A stretch of DNA of 64,000 bases from Parietaria judaica. Its lineage: Eukaryota; Streptophyta; Magnoliopsida; Rosales; Urticaceae. The stretch is from the NCBI GenBank assembly GCA_954871525.1, contig OX940870.1:18879501-18943500 (forward strand). Direction: 5' to 3'. The notes beneath the pieces were generated by a model. The model was not told the origin of the DNA. It did no database searches and saw nothing but the letters and a program-made list of their open reading frames with translations. Of this stretch, positions 44,245 through 55,841 are shown piece by piece. Positions within the stretch are counted from its first letter, which is position 1; each line of letters opens with the position of its first letter. The translations under genes were made by a program, and so were the position numbers.

Positions 44245-45650
44245 TTTTAATTAGTATGACCCAAATGAAGGTCTCGACATTAAAGTTGGCATCAATAACG
44301 CATCGTACTTTCGCTAATACGGAAACTAAGTTTTTAACGTTTCGGCCGCTTCAACAATGGCTTATTGAAACTATAAGATATTTCTTCGCCATTTACCTAT
44401 TAATATAAGTAAAAGTGATATAATTAAACGTTATTGGGGTGTTGAGAGTACAATTTTCTTAACAATATCTTGTTATTATGGTTCTTTACCCTAAGGAAAA
44501 AAAAGACTTAGTTTTTTTGTCGAGCACGTGTTAATCATTACAAAAAGATTTTGGGATCGATATCATTCCTATTAAAGCAAAAACTAACCTTATTTTTATT
44601 AGTACGACCCAAATGAAGGTCTCAACTTTAAATTAGGCACGAAGAAACCATCGTACTTTCGCTCGTATGGAAACTAAGTTTTTAACGTTTCGGTTGCGTT
44701 TTAACACTTTCACAGTGACTTATTGAAACTAGAAGATATTTCTTCGCCATTTACTTATTAATATAAGTAAAAATGATACAATTAAACGTTATTAGGGTGT
44801 TGAAATTTAAATTTTTGTTAAGAATTTCTTGTTTTATGGTTATTTACCATAAAAGAATAAGAAGGAATCAATTTTATTGTCGAGCACGTGTTAATGGTTG
44901 GAAAAATATTTTAGGATCGATAACGCAAATTTTCAAGCAAAAACTAACCTTATTTTTATTACTACGACCCAAATGAAGGTCTCTACATGTAATTTGCCAT
45001 CAAGAACGCATTGTACTTTCGCTAATATGGAAACTAAATTTTTAACATTTCTGTCGCTTTCACAGTGGCTTATTGAAACTAGAAGTGATACAATTAGACA
45101 TTATTAGGGTGTCAAGAGTTCAATTTTTGTTAAAAATATCTTGTTAGTATGATTCTTTACCCTAAAGGGAAAAAAGACACAAGTTTTTTGTCGAGCACGT
45201 GTTAATCGTTGCAAATATATTTTAGGATCGATATCATTCCTTTTCAAGCGAAAACTAACCTTATTTTTATCAGTACTTTCGCTCATACGGAATCAAAGTT
45301 TTTAACGTTTCGGTTGCGTTTTTAACGCTTTCACAGTGGATTATTGAAACTAGAAGATATTTCTTCCCCATTTACCTATCAATATAAGTAAAAGTGATAC
45401 AAATAAACGTTATTAGGGTGTCGAGAGTTCGATTTTTGTTAAAAATGTCTTGTTATTATGGTTCTTTACCCTAAAGAGAAAAAAGACTCAGTTTTTTTTG
45501 TCAAGCACGTGTTAATCGTTGCAAAAAGATTTTAGGATCGATATCTTTCCTTTTCAAGAAAAAAATAACCTTATTTTTATTAGTATGACCAAAATGAAGG
45601 TCTCGACATTAAATTTGGAACGTATTGGGTCTTTTTCATATAAGTAGATG
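44245..45650 (+). repeat. Satellite array right of CACTA-1, alternating A/B types
   Basis: Monomers follow the same order and diagnostic variants as 19970-21400: A with CGGCCGCTT, B with CTTTAAATTAGGCACG, A with CATGTAATTTG, B with AGACACAAG, then A with GTCAAGCACG. The array is thus the next copy of the block found left of the transposon. The fourth monomer has an internal deletion and the fifth is cut off near 45620. Confidence 0.85.
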
Positions 45651-47486
45651 TGATACAATTAAACGTTATTAGGGTGTCGAAAGTTTAATTTTCGTTAAAA
45701 AGTTTCTTGTTATTATAGTTCTTTACCCTAAAAGAGGAAAAAGACTCAGTTTTTTTGTCGAGCACGAGTTAATCATTGCAATAAGATTTTAGAATCGACG
45801 TCGTTCCATTCAAGCAAAAACTAACGTTATTTTTATTAGTGAGATCCAAATGAAGGTCTCGACATTAAATTTGGCATCAAGAACGCATCGTACTTTCGCT
45901 CGTATGGAAACTAAGTTTTTAACGTATCGGTTGTGTTTTTATCGCTTTCACAATGGCTTATTGAAACTAGAAGATATTTCTTCACCATTTAGCTATTAAA
46001 ATAAGTAAAAGTTATACAATTCAACGTTATTAGGTTGTCGAAAGTTTAATTTTTGTTAAAAATGTCTTTTTATTATGGTTCTTTACCCTATAAGAGAAAA
46101 AAAGACTCAAATTTTTTTGTCGAGCACGTGTTATTCGTTGCGACAAGATTTTAGGATCGATATCGTTCATTTTCAAGAAAAAACCTAACGTTATTTTTAT
46201 TAGTATAACCCAAATGAAGGTCTCGACATTAAATTTAGCATCAAGAACACATCGTACTTTCGCTCGTATGGAAACTAAGTTTTTAACGTATCGGGAGTGT
46301 TTTTATCGCTTTCACAATGGCTTATTGAAACTAGAAGATATTTCTTCTCCATTTACCTATTAATATAAGTATAGATGATACAATTAAACGTTATTAGTGT
46401 GTCCAAAGTTTTTTTTTTGTTAAAAAAATCTTGTTATTATGGTTCTTTACCCTAAAAGAGGAAAAAGACTCAAATTTTTTGTCGAGCACGAGTTAATCAT
46501 TGCAATAATATTTTAGGATCGATATCGTTCCTTTCAAGAAAAAAGAAGCGTTATTTTTATTAGTACGATCCAAATGAAGGTCTCGACATTAAATTTGGCA
46601 TCAAGAACTCATCGTACTTTCGCTCGTATGGAAACTAAGTTTTTAACGTATAGGTTGCATTTTTATCGCTTTCACAATAGCTTATTGAAACTAGAAGATA
46701 TTTCTTCTACATTTACCTATTAATATAAGTAAAATTGATACAATTAAACGTTATTAGGGTGACAAAAGCTTAAATTTTTTTAAAAAAATCTTGTTATTAT
46801 GGTTCTTTACCCTAAAAGAGGAAAAAGACTTTTTTTGTCGAGCACGTGTTAATCGTTGCGACAAGATTTTAGGATCGATATCGTTTCTTTTCAAGAAAAA
46901 ACTAACGCTATTTTTATTAGTACGATCCAAATGAAGGTCTCGACATTAAATTTGGCATCAAGAACACATTGTACTTTAGCTCGTATGGAAACTAAGTTTT
47001 TAACATATCGGTTGCATTTATATCGCTTTCACAACGGCTTATTGAAACTAGAAGAAATTTCTTCGCCATTTAGCTATTAAAATAAGTAAAAGTGATACAA
47101 TTAAACGTTATTAGGTTGTCGAAAGTTTAATTTTTGTTAAAAAAAATCTTTTTATTATGGTTCTTTACCCTATAAGAGAAAAAAGGACTCAATTTTTTTT
47201 GTCGAGCACGTGTTTGTCGTTGCGACAAGATATTAAAACTAACGTAATTTTTATTAGTGCAACCCAAATGAAGGTCTCGACATTAAATTTGGTATCAAGA
47301 ACGAATAAGACTTTCGCTCTTATAGAAACTAAGTTTTTATTGTATCAGTTGTGTTTTTATCGCTTTCACAGTGGCTTATTGAAACTAGAAGATATTTCTT
47401 CCCCATTTACCTATTAATATAAGTAAAATTTATATAATTAAACGTTATTAGGGTGTCGAAAGTTTAATTTTTGTTAAAAAAATCTT
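45651..47486 (+). repeat. Satellite array, third monomer type
   Basis: About five direct monomers of 356-362 bp. They are marked by TTTTTAACGTATCGG and TTTTATCGCTTTCAC, variants not seen in the A/B blocks, and by TCGTTGCGACAAGA or ATCATTGCAATAAG. The array ends abruptly at the copia insertion. Confidence 0.88.
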
Positions 47487-47708
47487 TTAATGCTGTACCA
47501 AGAATTGATAACAGTTATTGTTGTCAAAGAGAGAGTGGGAACCACGGTCCCAGGATCACAACCAAGTGGTACTTAGACGTAGTGGGAGGTTAAATAATAA
47601 TTAACAACACTACGAGTAGTGACGATTAGAGTTTCATTAGAAACTCTAGGAATACACAGACGTAGTGGGAGGTTCTTGTGAACGGTTAAACACTGTGAGT
47701 AAACCTAG

Positions 47709-48668
47709 TTGGTATTTGAACTAGATGTTTCAAACACTAGTGTTGAAGATCCCATAAGCTACAAGGAAACAATGATGGATCTTGATAAGGGAGAATGGCA
47801 GCAAGCCATGAACCAAGAAATAGAATCAATGGATTCCAATGATGTCTGGGAAATTGTAGACTTACCGATGGATTCCAATGGTTTCAAAACCATTGGGAAT
47901 AAATGGGTATATAAGAGAAAGAGAGGAGTGGACGGGAAAGTTGAAACCTTCATGGCTAGAATAGTGGCAAAGGGTTTTACCCAGAGAGAAGGTATTGATT
48001 TCGATGAGACCTTCACTCTATTCGCTAAGTATAAGTCCATCCGGATTCTCATGGCCATTGCCTATAGTCTCAATTACGAGATTTGGCAGATGGACGTCAA
48101 AACTGCATTCCTGAACGGGTGCATTGACGAGAACATCTATATGGACCAACCATAAGGGTTAATGCAACAGGGTCAAGAATGGAAAGTTTGAGATTACTCA
48201 AGTCCATTTATGGATTGAAGCAATCTTCCAGATCCTGGAATCTATTGTTTGATGAGACTATCAAGACCTATGGGTTCGTTCAGAATGAAAATGAAGCCTG
48301 CATTTACAAACTCAATGATGAGTCCGTGGAAATTTTTTGTTCTATACGTCGACGATAATCTTCTCATTGGAAACAGTGTGAAAAGATTATCAGACGTGAA
48401 AGCGTGGCTATCTACGCAATTCCAAATGAAGGATATGGGAGAAGCCAGTTACGTTCTTGGGATCCGTATCTTTAAGGATCGCAATAACAGGTTTCTAGCC
48501 TTGTCACAGGCAGCTTACATTGATAAGGTGCTTGAACGTTTTGCAATGACAAACTCCAAGGGCGGCAATTTACCATTCAGGCATGGAGTGTTCCTTAGCA
48601 GGAACCAGTGTCCAAATTCTCCGGAAGAGCAAGACGAGATGAGGCGGGTGCCCTATGCTTCAGCAGTG
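47709..48668 (+). pseudogene. Copia reverse transcriptase
   Basis: 47709-48155 encodes the copia RT start (EWQQAMNQEIESMDSNDVWE, NKWVYKRKRGVDGKVETFMA, FTQREGIDFDETF and MDVKTAFLNGCIDENIYMDQ, with the first catalytic Asp in QMDVKTAF). A stop at 48153-48155 and frameshifts follow. LLKSIYGLKQSSRSWN is readable at about 48190-48240, and then the YVDD box LYVDDNLLIGN is in another frame (about 48345). It continues as WLSTQFQMKDMGEASYVLGI to PYASAVGSLM. The first 27 or so residues of the downstream frame (48249-48330) are out-of-frame translation, not RT. Confidence 0.88.
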
Positions 48669-49136
48669 GGAAGTCTGATGTCTGACAAGGACGCGAGAAA
48701 GTCGACGTCAGGAGCAGTGTACTCCCTTGCTGGTGGAGCGATATTCTGGAGAAGCGTAAAGCAATCCTGTATCGCAGATTCCACAATGGAAGCTGAATAT
48801 GTGGCTGTGTGTGAAGCAGCCAAGGAATCAGTTTGGCTAAGGAATTTCTACATGGAACTGGGTGTAGTCCCAGATGTAGATGGACCACAAACGCTGTACT
48901 GTGATAACAATGGAGCTGTGGCAAATTCCAAAGAGCCCAAAGACCATAACAAGGTGAAATATATAGAAAGGAAATACCATCTCATAAGAGAGATAGTACG
49001 TCCTGGGGACGTGCGGGTTGTGAAAATAGCTAAGGAGGACAATCTAGCTGATCCATTTACCAAGACGTTGGTAGAGAAAATATTAAGGAGGCATCTGCAT
49101 AATATGGGCGTGAACGACATGGGTCATTTTTTTTAA
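48669..49136 (+). pseudogene. Copia RNase H
   Basis: DKDARKSTSGAVYSLAGGAI, FWRSVKQSCIADSTMEAEY (catalytic Glu) and LYCDNNGAVANSKEPKDHNK (Asp) are the copia RNase H motifs, ending in NLADPFTKTL and a stop at 49136. It is joined directly to AVGSLM of the RT, so about 80-100 residues of the usual connector, including the first RNase H Asp (the TDSD motif), are missing in frame. Confidence 0.88.
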
Positions 49137-49141
49137 GTACA

Positions 49142-49152
49142 AGTGGGAGATT
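49142..49152 (+). promoter_or_regulatory. Copia polypurine tract
   Basis: AAGTGGGAGAT directly precedes the TGTTGG of the LTR, the standard copia second-strand primer. Confidence 0.8.
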
Positions 49153-51871
49153 GTTGGACATGTGTGTCCTTAAACAAGATATTTATCCATTTGTAAAAGA
49201 TTATGACAAGTCGTTGAATAAAGATGGTACTTATTATGTTAATCTTATTATAGTTTCTGGTAGAGTAAAATAGAATGTTTGATTCCTTAGTTCATAAGGG
49301 ATGCAATTATGTTATTATTATCACAATAGAGTCATGTGAGGAATAATTAATAAGCATAATAAATGAACTTAAAACGTCCATGACCTGATTAACTGGGTGG
49401 GAGCCCATTAATCGGTAAGGTAATTAATGTGACTAAGTGACAATCCTATTCTGGATTATGTGTGTGTCACACTCACTATAAGTGCACTAAGTATGAAGCG
49501 TCTTCATACTGGACCGGACCTGACTTAAACTCGAGAAGTTGTCATATAAGACTGTCATTGATAACATGTAGTTGAGTCACAAAATGATGATCAAATGGAT
49601 ATTAGTTCTAAGTCCTGAGTTATCATGAGTCTAAGCTAATGGCTTGATTGTTCTTTGATTTAACCGTTAAAGAACACAAGATATTACCGTTGTTCCCAAC
49701 ACTATTATTTTGGGAACATGATAGTCAGTAGTAAGGATAGCTTGATCATAGACATGGGCATCACACAGCTCTCTTCAGAGTCGTGATGATTCCCTTGGTT
49801 GTCAGTGGTGAGAAGTGAGAGGTACCTGTGCGCAACTTATGAATCGAAACCATAAGTGGGTTTCTCATAAAATTACTGGCTGAGTCAAGGATGAAAATGC
49901 ATTGAGGGGCCTTAAGGTAAAAACCGCCTGCTCATGTGTGAGTCATCAAGTGAAAGGACAATAATCGGTATTTGATTGAATCTAATGGACACCCTTTTGT
50001 TATAAGGGAATAATATATACTGTATCACTAAAGAGTGCAGCCTCGGGTCTATAGTGGAATCACTTCGAGGTTTGACGAACAACTAGCAGTTCGTTGGAGC
50101 TTAAGTGATACGGGTCTATGGTCCCCAGGATAGCTCCTTAACGGATGATTCGTACGTGATTAAAATACATTCTGGATAATGTTTAATCATTTGGCTGTGA
50201 GACGTCAGATAGTTTTATCGTCAGCGTGGCAAAAGTATCATATTTTGGTACAAGGAATTAACTGATAAAAAGAAAGTTAGAATTTAGATTTTCGAACTGC
50301 ACCATGTTGTTTTAAATTAAATTCTAAGCAACTTTACTTTTTGAACCAAGTCATTCAGACTTACGGTTTGTGATTTATGGATTTTCTAAGTTTATGACTC
50401 GGTTCGATAAACTATGAAATTAAATCCATGTCACGAATTTAAATGATGGTGTTGCACCATGACATTTAATTTGTGATATTGAGATCAGGTTTTATTAATA
50501 TAATTTAATTATTAATATCTATTTAATAATGAAAATATTTATGTTAATAAATAAAAATATATTTTTATATATTGTTACATGTGTAAATTCGAATTAGGGT
50601 TTGGAGATAACAAACCCAAGCTAAATTCGAATCTATGAATTGAAGATTTTATTTTTGCGGCATAAGTACCTATTGTTTGGTATTTTGGCAAAAACCCTAA
50701 AATCAATTTAATCCATTGGATCGGTTGTGATTTAATATCAACCGTTGGATTGAGATAATTGATTTGAACCCTAATGTAATTCGAAATTGAAACTTGGTGA
50801 CCAAGTTTAGGTATTTCGAAGTTACTTAATTAATTATGTCGGATGGATCGGTTTTGAGATTTAATATTTAACCGTCGGATTAGAAATTAGTTAATATTAT
50901 ATATATGATATATAATTCGAATAATATTGTGGATAAGAGTTCGAATTAGGGTTTTGTAAAACCCTAGGGTATTTGACTTTATCCCTAATTGATTTGGTCC
51001 GTTGGATTGGTTTAAGATTTATTTTTAAGCATTGGATCTAGATAATCATTATCAAATTCGAATTTAAATATATATATATATATATATAATATAATTTGAA
51101 TATTTATAATATGATGATAAGATTAAAGTTTTGATCTTATCTTGTATTATTATTATATTAAATACCTGATTAGTTATATCCATTGGATTTAGATGAGATT
51201 GAATCTGGACCATTGGATTGAAATAATTAATTATATTTAATTAATAGAATTCGAATAATGGGAGGAAAAATCTCCAAATCGGTTAAAGCTTGAGCCTATA
51301 AATAGGAGGTTCATTCTACACATTTTTCACACCTTTCCCCAGAGCAAAAAACTCGAGCTCTCCCTCTCTCTTTAAGGTCTGCGAGTTTTCTGCTTCTGAT
51401 TTCTCTTCTGGTTCAGCTTAGGAGATATTTTTCTCCAGTAGCTTTAAAAGAACCGTCAGTTAAATTTTGCGGCAAAGTCTTGCCAGCGAAGCCCACGCTT
51501 CGGTAGCGAGGAATCCACGAGAATATCCCGGAAGATCACGGGAGTTTCCCTCAGCACCGGCAGAGCCCTGCCAGAGTCAGAACGCGCAGCCGTAATTGTC
51601 ATTTGAGGTACGGCCTTATGCATTAGTTAGATAAACGCAACCATTTACTCCTTTCTATTTATTTCCTATTCGACTAGATTATTAATAATGATTATGAAAA
51701 TATTAAATTCGAAATTTTATCAGATCTTGGTTAAATGATTGTTGCCCGATATTCGTGTCATCGGTCCAATAACAAGATTTCCGCTTCAAAATGAATTTTA
51801 AATGTTACCGCGACGGCTCGAAGGCTAATATCGTGGTAGGGAAGTCGTCTTGATACCTCCGATTTCCAACA
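49153..51871 (+). repeat. Copia 3' LTR
   Basis: 2,719 bp with 7-bp inverted ends TGTTGGA/TCCAACA. It contains a TATA box (TATAAATA, 51297-51304), and downstream a C/T-rich leader (51350-51420). The long AT-rich middle (50460-51240) repeats the theme ATTGGATCGGTT..GATTTAATATTAACCGT. No ORF. Confidence 0.9.
51297..51304 (+). promoter_or_regulatory. TATA box of copia LTR
   Basis: TATAAATA followed by GGAGG and, about 30 bp on, a pyrimidine-rich start region. It marks the U3-R boundary near 51325-51335. Confidence 0.6.
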
Positions 51872-53510
51872 AAATTTGGCATGGTGCTATTACCTATTAA
51901 TATAAGTAAAAGTGATACAATTAAACGTTATTAGAGTGTCGTGATTTTAATTTTTGTTAAAAAAATCTTGTTATTATGATTCTTTACCCTAAAGGGAAAA
52001 AAGACTCAGTTTTTTTGTCGAGCACGTGTTAATCGTTGCAAAAAGATTTTACGATCGATATCATTCATTTTCAAGCAAAAACTAACTTTGTTTTATTAGT
52101 ACGACCCAAATTAAGGTATCAACTTTAAAGTAGGCATGAAGACACCATCGTACTTTCCCTCGTATGAAAACTAACCTTTTAACGTTTCGGTTGCGATTTT
52201 TAACGCTTTCACAGTGGCTTATTGAAACTAGAAGATATTTCTTCGTTATTTACCTATTAAGAAAATTAAAAGAGTACAATTAAATGTTATTAGGGTGTGG
52301 AAAGTTCAATTTTTGTTAAAAATACCTTTTTTTATGGTTCTTTACCTTAAAGAATAAAAAAGGACTCACTTTTTTTGTCGAGCACGTGTTAATCGTTGCA
52401 AAAAGAATTTATGCTCGATATCGTTCCTTTTCAAGAAAAATCTAAACCTATTATTATTAGTACGACCCAAATGAAGGTCTCGATATTAAATTTGGCATCA
52501 AGAACGCATCGTACTTTCGCTAATATGGAAACTAAGTTTTTAACGTTCCGGTAGCTTTCACAATGGCTTATTGAAACTAGAAGATATTTCTTCGCAATTT
52601 ACCTATTAATATAAGTAAAAGTGATACAATTAAACGTTATTAGGGTGTCGAGAGTTACATTTTTGTTAAAAATATCTTGTTAATATGGTTCTTTGCCCTA
52701 AAGAAAAAAAAAAGACTAAACTTTTTTGTCGAGCACTTGTTAATCGTTGCAAAAAGATTTTAGGATCCATATCTTTCCTTTTCAAGCAAAAACTAACCTT
52801 ATTTTTATTACTGCGACCCAAATGAAGGTCTCAACTTTAAATTAGGCATGAAGAAACCATCGTACTTTCACGCGTATGGAAACAAAGTTTTTAACGTTTC
52901 GGTTGTATTTTTAACGTTTTCACAGTAGCTTATTGAAACTAGGAGATATTTCTTCGCCATTTACCTATTAATATATGTAAAAGTGATACAATTATATGTT
53001 ATTAGGGTGTCGAGAGTTCAATTTTTGTTAAAAATGTCTTGTTATTATTGTTCTTTACCCTAAAGAGAAAAAAGACTCAGTTTTTTTTGTCAAGCACGGG
53101 TTAATCTTTGCAAAAAGATTTTCGGATTGATATCGTTCCTTTTCAAGAAAAAACTAACCTTATTTTTATTAGTACGGCCCAAATGAAGGTCTCGACATTA
53201 ATTTGGAATCAAGAACACATCGTACTTTTGCTAATATCCAAACTAAGTTTTTAACGTTTCGGTCGCTTTCACAATGGCTTATTGAAAGTAGAAGATATTT
53301 CTTCGCCATTTAACTATTAATATAAGTAAAAGTGATACAATTAAACGTTATTAGGGTGTCGAGAGTTCAATTTTTGTAAAAAATGTCTTGTTATGATGGT
53401 TCTTTACCCTAAAGTGAAAAAAGACTCATTTTTTTTATCGAGCACGTGTTAATCGTTGCAAAAAGACTTTAGGATCGATATCGTTCCTTTTCAAGAAAAA
53501 ACTAACCTTA
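51872..53510 (+). repeat. Satellite array left of CACTA-2
   Basis: Monomers in the order B (52105), A (52475), B (52830), A (53200) and a final monomer cut by the transposon. From about 52980 on it shares with 21190-21730 a set of variants (GTCAAGCACG, AATCTTTGC, GGATTGATATCG, TTTGGAATCAAGAACACATC, GACTTTAGG). Confidence 0.88.
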
Positions 53511-53620
53511 TTTCACTACTACAAATTGTTGATCCTACCTTGGAGTTTCAACCATGGAATTTTTAATCCATGGTGGAAATCCAAGTTTCTACCATGGAAT
53601 TTTTTTTCCATGGTTGAAAG

Positions 53621-54279
53621 TAGGGGTGTGCAAAAAAAACCCAACCCAACAATTTAGCCCAACCCAATCTAACCCAACCCCAATCTAACCCAACCCAATT
53701 AACCCAATAGTTATCGGGTTGGGTTGGGTTCAACCCGAATAAATAGTCGGGTTGGGGTTGGGCTAGATGCATTGGGTTGGGCCGGCCCAATTGACCCAAT
53801 CAAGTTTTTTTCTTCAAATAATTAGTTAACTTTTTCAAATATATTTTTGTAGTTAGTCTCATTTTTATGTTTAGTCATTATTTAATGTCTATGACTATGT
53901 TTCTAGTTTATGATTACGACCACGTTTCTAGTTTAGTTTACGACTATGTTCCGTACTTGTGTTATTTAATGTTTAAGACTATAATAACGTTTAATTTTTG
54001 AATTGGGTGTTTAAAAATAGTAATATGAAATTTATGTTTATTGATTGGCGGTTTAAATTTCAGTGTTATTTGGTAAAATATTTTTATGTATTTTTTTTAA
54101 TTTTAGTTCAGGCCAATGACCCAACCCAATCCAACCCAACCCAGAGTTTGTCGGGTTGGGTTGGATTGGGCCTTCAAAAATTTTGGGTCGGATTGGGTTG
54201 CTTTTCCAAAACCCAATAAAATCGGGTCGGGTTCATGTTTTACCTCGGGTCGACCCAATCCAACCCATGCACACCCCTA
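53621..54279 (+). mobile_element. Non-autonomous hAT element (659 bp)
   Basis: Ends TAGGGGTGTGCA and TGCACACCCCTA, a perfect 12-bp inverted repeat of hAT type. An 8-bp duplication GTTGAAAG lies at 53613-53620 and 54280-54287, and the empty site (GGTTGAAAATC) is in CACTA-1 at about 21829. Both ends are rich in AACCCAACCCAA-type repeats, the inner 300 bp is AT-rich, and there is no transposase. ORFs across it are repeat translations. Confidence 0.95.
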
Positions 54280-55015
54280 GTTGAAAGTCAAATCACGCCG
54301 CGGCACGCATAAAAACGCCGCGGCACACTCTCTAATTCACCACGTATGTATTTTCCATTGTTGAAAATGTTTCATTGAGATGTTTATAAGCCGCGGCGGG
54401 TATATAATGCCGCGGCATGGTTGGTACACAACGACAATCTATAAACGGTATACCACACAGTGTAAGCCGCGGCGTGTCTTGATATACGCCGTGGCGCGTA
54501 AAGTTTTTAGAGATAAGCCACGGCATTATATATGAAACGCCGCGGCATTATTGGTACATGATGAAACCTTATAAACCGTTGTTCATACGATGCAGCGTAC
54601 GCTGGGCGTGTAATGAAAAACGCCACGGCACGTAATTTTAGAGATAAGCCGTGGCATTATCTCTTACACGCCGTGGCATGGATGGTACACAACGACAGTT
54701 TGAAACCGTTGTTCATAAAGCCGCAATAAACTCCTTGTTTGCCGCGGCGTGTCTTGAAATACGCCACGGCATTTCATTTGTGAGGGCGCGCCGTGGCATT
54801 ACTAATAACAAGCCGCGGCGTGTATCGTCATCGACTCCTTCCCTTTTGCCGTGCCTCTCGCCCTCGCGCTATTTGAACCGTTGTTCATGCGCACGGTAAA
54901 AAATATAAGTTTGCCACGGCGTGTGTCTCAAATACGACGTGGCACACTACTTAATGCGATTTTTAATGATATCGCCGCGGCATGTTTTTTAACACACCGC
55001 GGCGTGACTGGTATT
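54280..55015 (+). repeat. Left subterminal array of CACTA-2
   Basis: Same motif pairs as CACTA-1 left end. Several positions decayed in CACTA-1 are intact here: GCCGCCGC at 21959 corresponds to GCCGCGGC here, and ACCGTGTC to ACCGCGGC near 54996. This supports GCCGCGGC as the ancestral motif. Confidence 0.9.
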
Positions 55016-55841
55016 TACAGTCTTACCCGCGAGGATTTCATTTTCACTTTGCGTCGTCACAAACCCTACCCCTCTTTCTCTCGCTCTTTCTTTCTCGCAC
55101 TCGCCTTGCGCCGCCGTCTTCTCACCGCGACACGATTCACGCCGTCATCCGCCGTTGCCGTCCACGTCTCTACGTCGTCGACCTCCACGTGTAAGTGTCG
55201 ATTTCAAGCTTTGTTTTTCTGTTTTTTTTTTTCGTTTTTTTGTTGTTCTTAATTGGAAATAGGATTTGAATATTGTTGTATTAAGTCATTGATATCAAGT
55301 TCTTCTATCTATTTTTAATTGAAATTAGATTTTATGAATTGATTAATTTGGTTTTTAAATTAGGTTTAGGTATTGAAATTTATTTTGGGTATTGAAATTA
55401 GGTTTTGTAATTAGGTTTTGAAATTAGGTTTTGTAATTAGGTTTTGGAGTTAATTGGGTATTGAAATTAGGTTTTGAAGTTAATTGGGTATTGAATTTGG
55501 GTTAATTAGGTTTGGGTATTGAAATTTAAATTCAAATTTGAGTGTTGAAATTGGGTGTTAACTTAATTAGGTATTGAAATTGCATTTATCAAATTACGTT
55601 ATATGATTAAATTTACCAAATTTTTTATTTTTATATGATTAACTTATTTTGATTGTTTATATGATTACTTATTTGTGATTTGAAAAGATTAGGTCAATTA
55701 GTTTATTTAGTTTGGTTTGGATTAATGAGTTTAATTAGTTAAGTTAGTTAGTTTATAGGATTATCTAATATCTTTGGTTAATTAGTTTTTTGGCTTGAAT
55801 TAATATGTTAGGGCATTAACTTTTCTTTTTTATAGATTTCA
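55016..55841 (+). promoter_or_regulatory. ORF1 leader with 5'-UTR intron (55191-55835), CACTA-2
   Basis: C/T-rich leader, donor GTAAGT at 55191, T-rich intron with GAAATTAGGTTTTG repeats, acceptor TATAG ending at 55835, and ATG at 55842. Conservation of both splice sites between copies supports a real intron. Confidence 0.7.

Larger units (their letters stand above)
47487..51871 (+). mobile_element. 5'-truncated Ty1/copia retrotransposon
   Basis: Satellite stops at about 47486 inside AAAAAAATCTT. The element then shows the end of pol (RT and RNase H), a polypurine tract and one complete 2.7-kb LTR with TGTTGGA...TCCAACA ends. Satellite resumes at 51872. There is no 5' LTR, gag, protease or integrase, so the left part was deleted. 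I cannot identify a target duplication. Lineage is not assigned. Confidence 0.88.

Noticed and set aside
21728..44247. Using TTT alone as proof of the CACTA-1 insertion site
   Set aside because: A TTT duplication in a T-rich stretch is weak by itself. The stronger evidence is the inverted ends and the satellite monomer continuing on the other side.
48249..48330. N-terminal 27 residues of the frame starting at 48249
   Set aside because: The true RT reading there is in a different frame (SIYGLKQSSRSWN then DETIKTYGF). Only the part from LYVDD onward belongs to RT.
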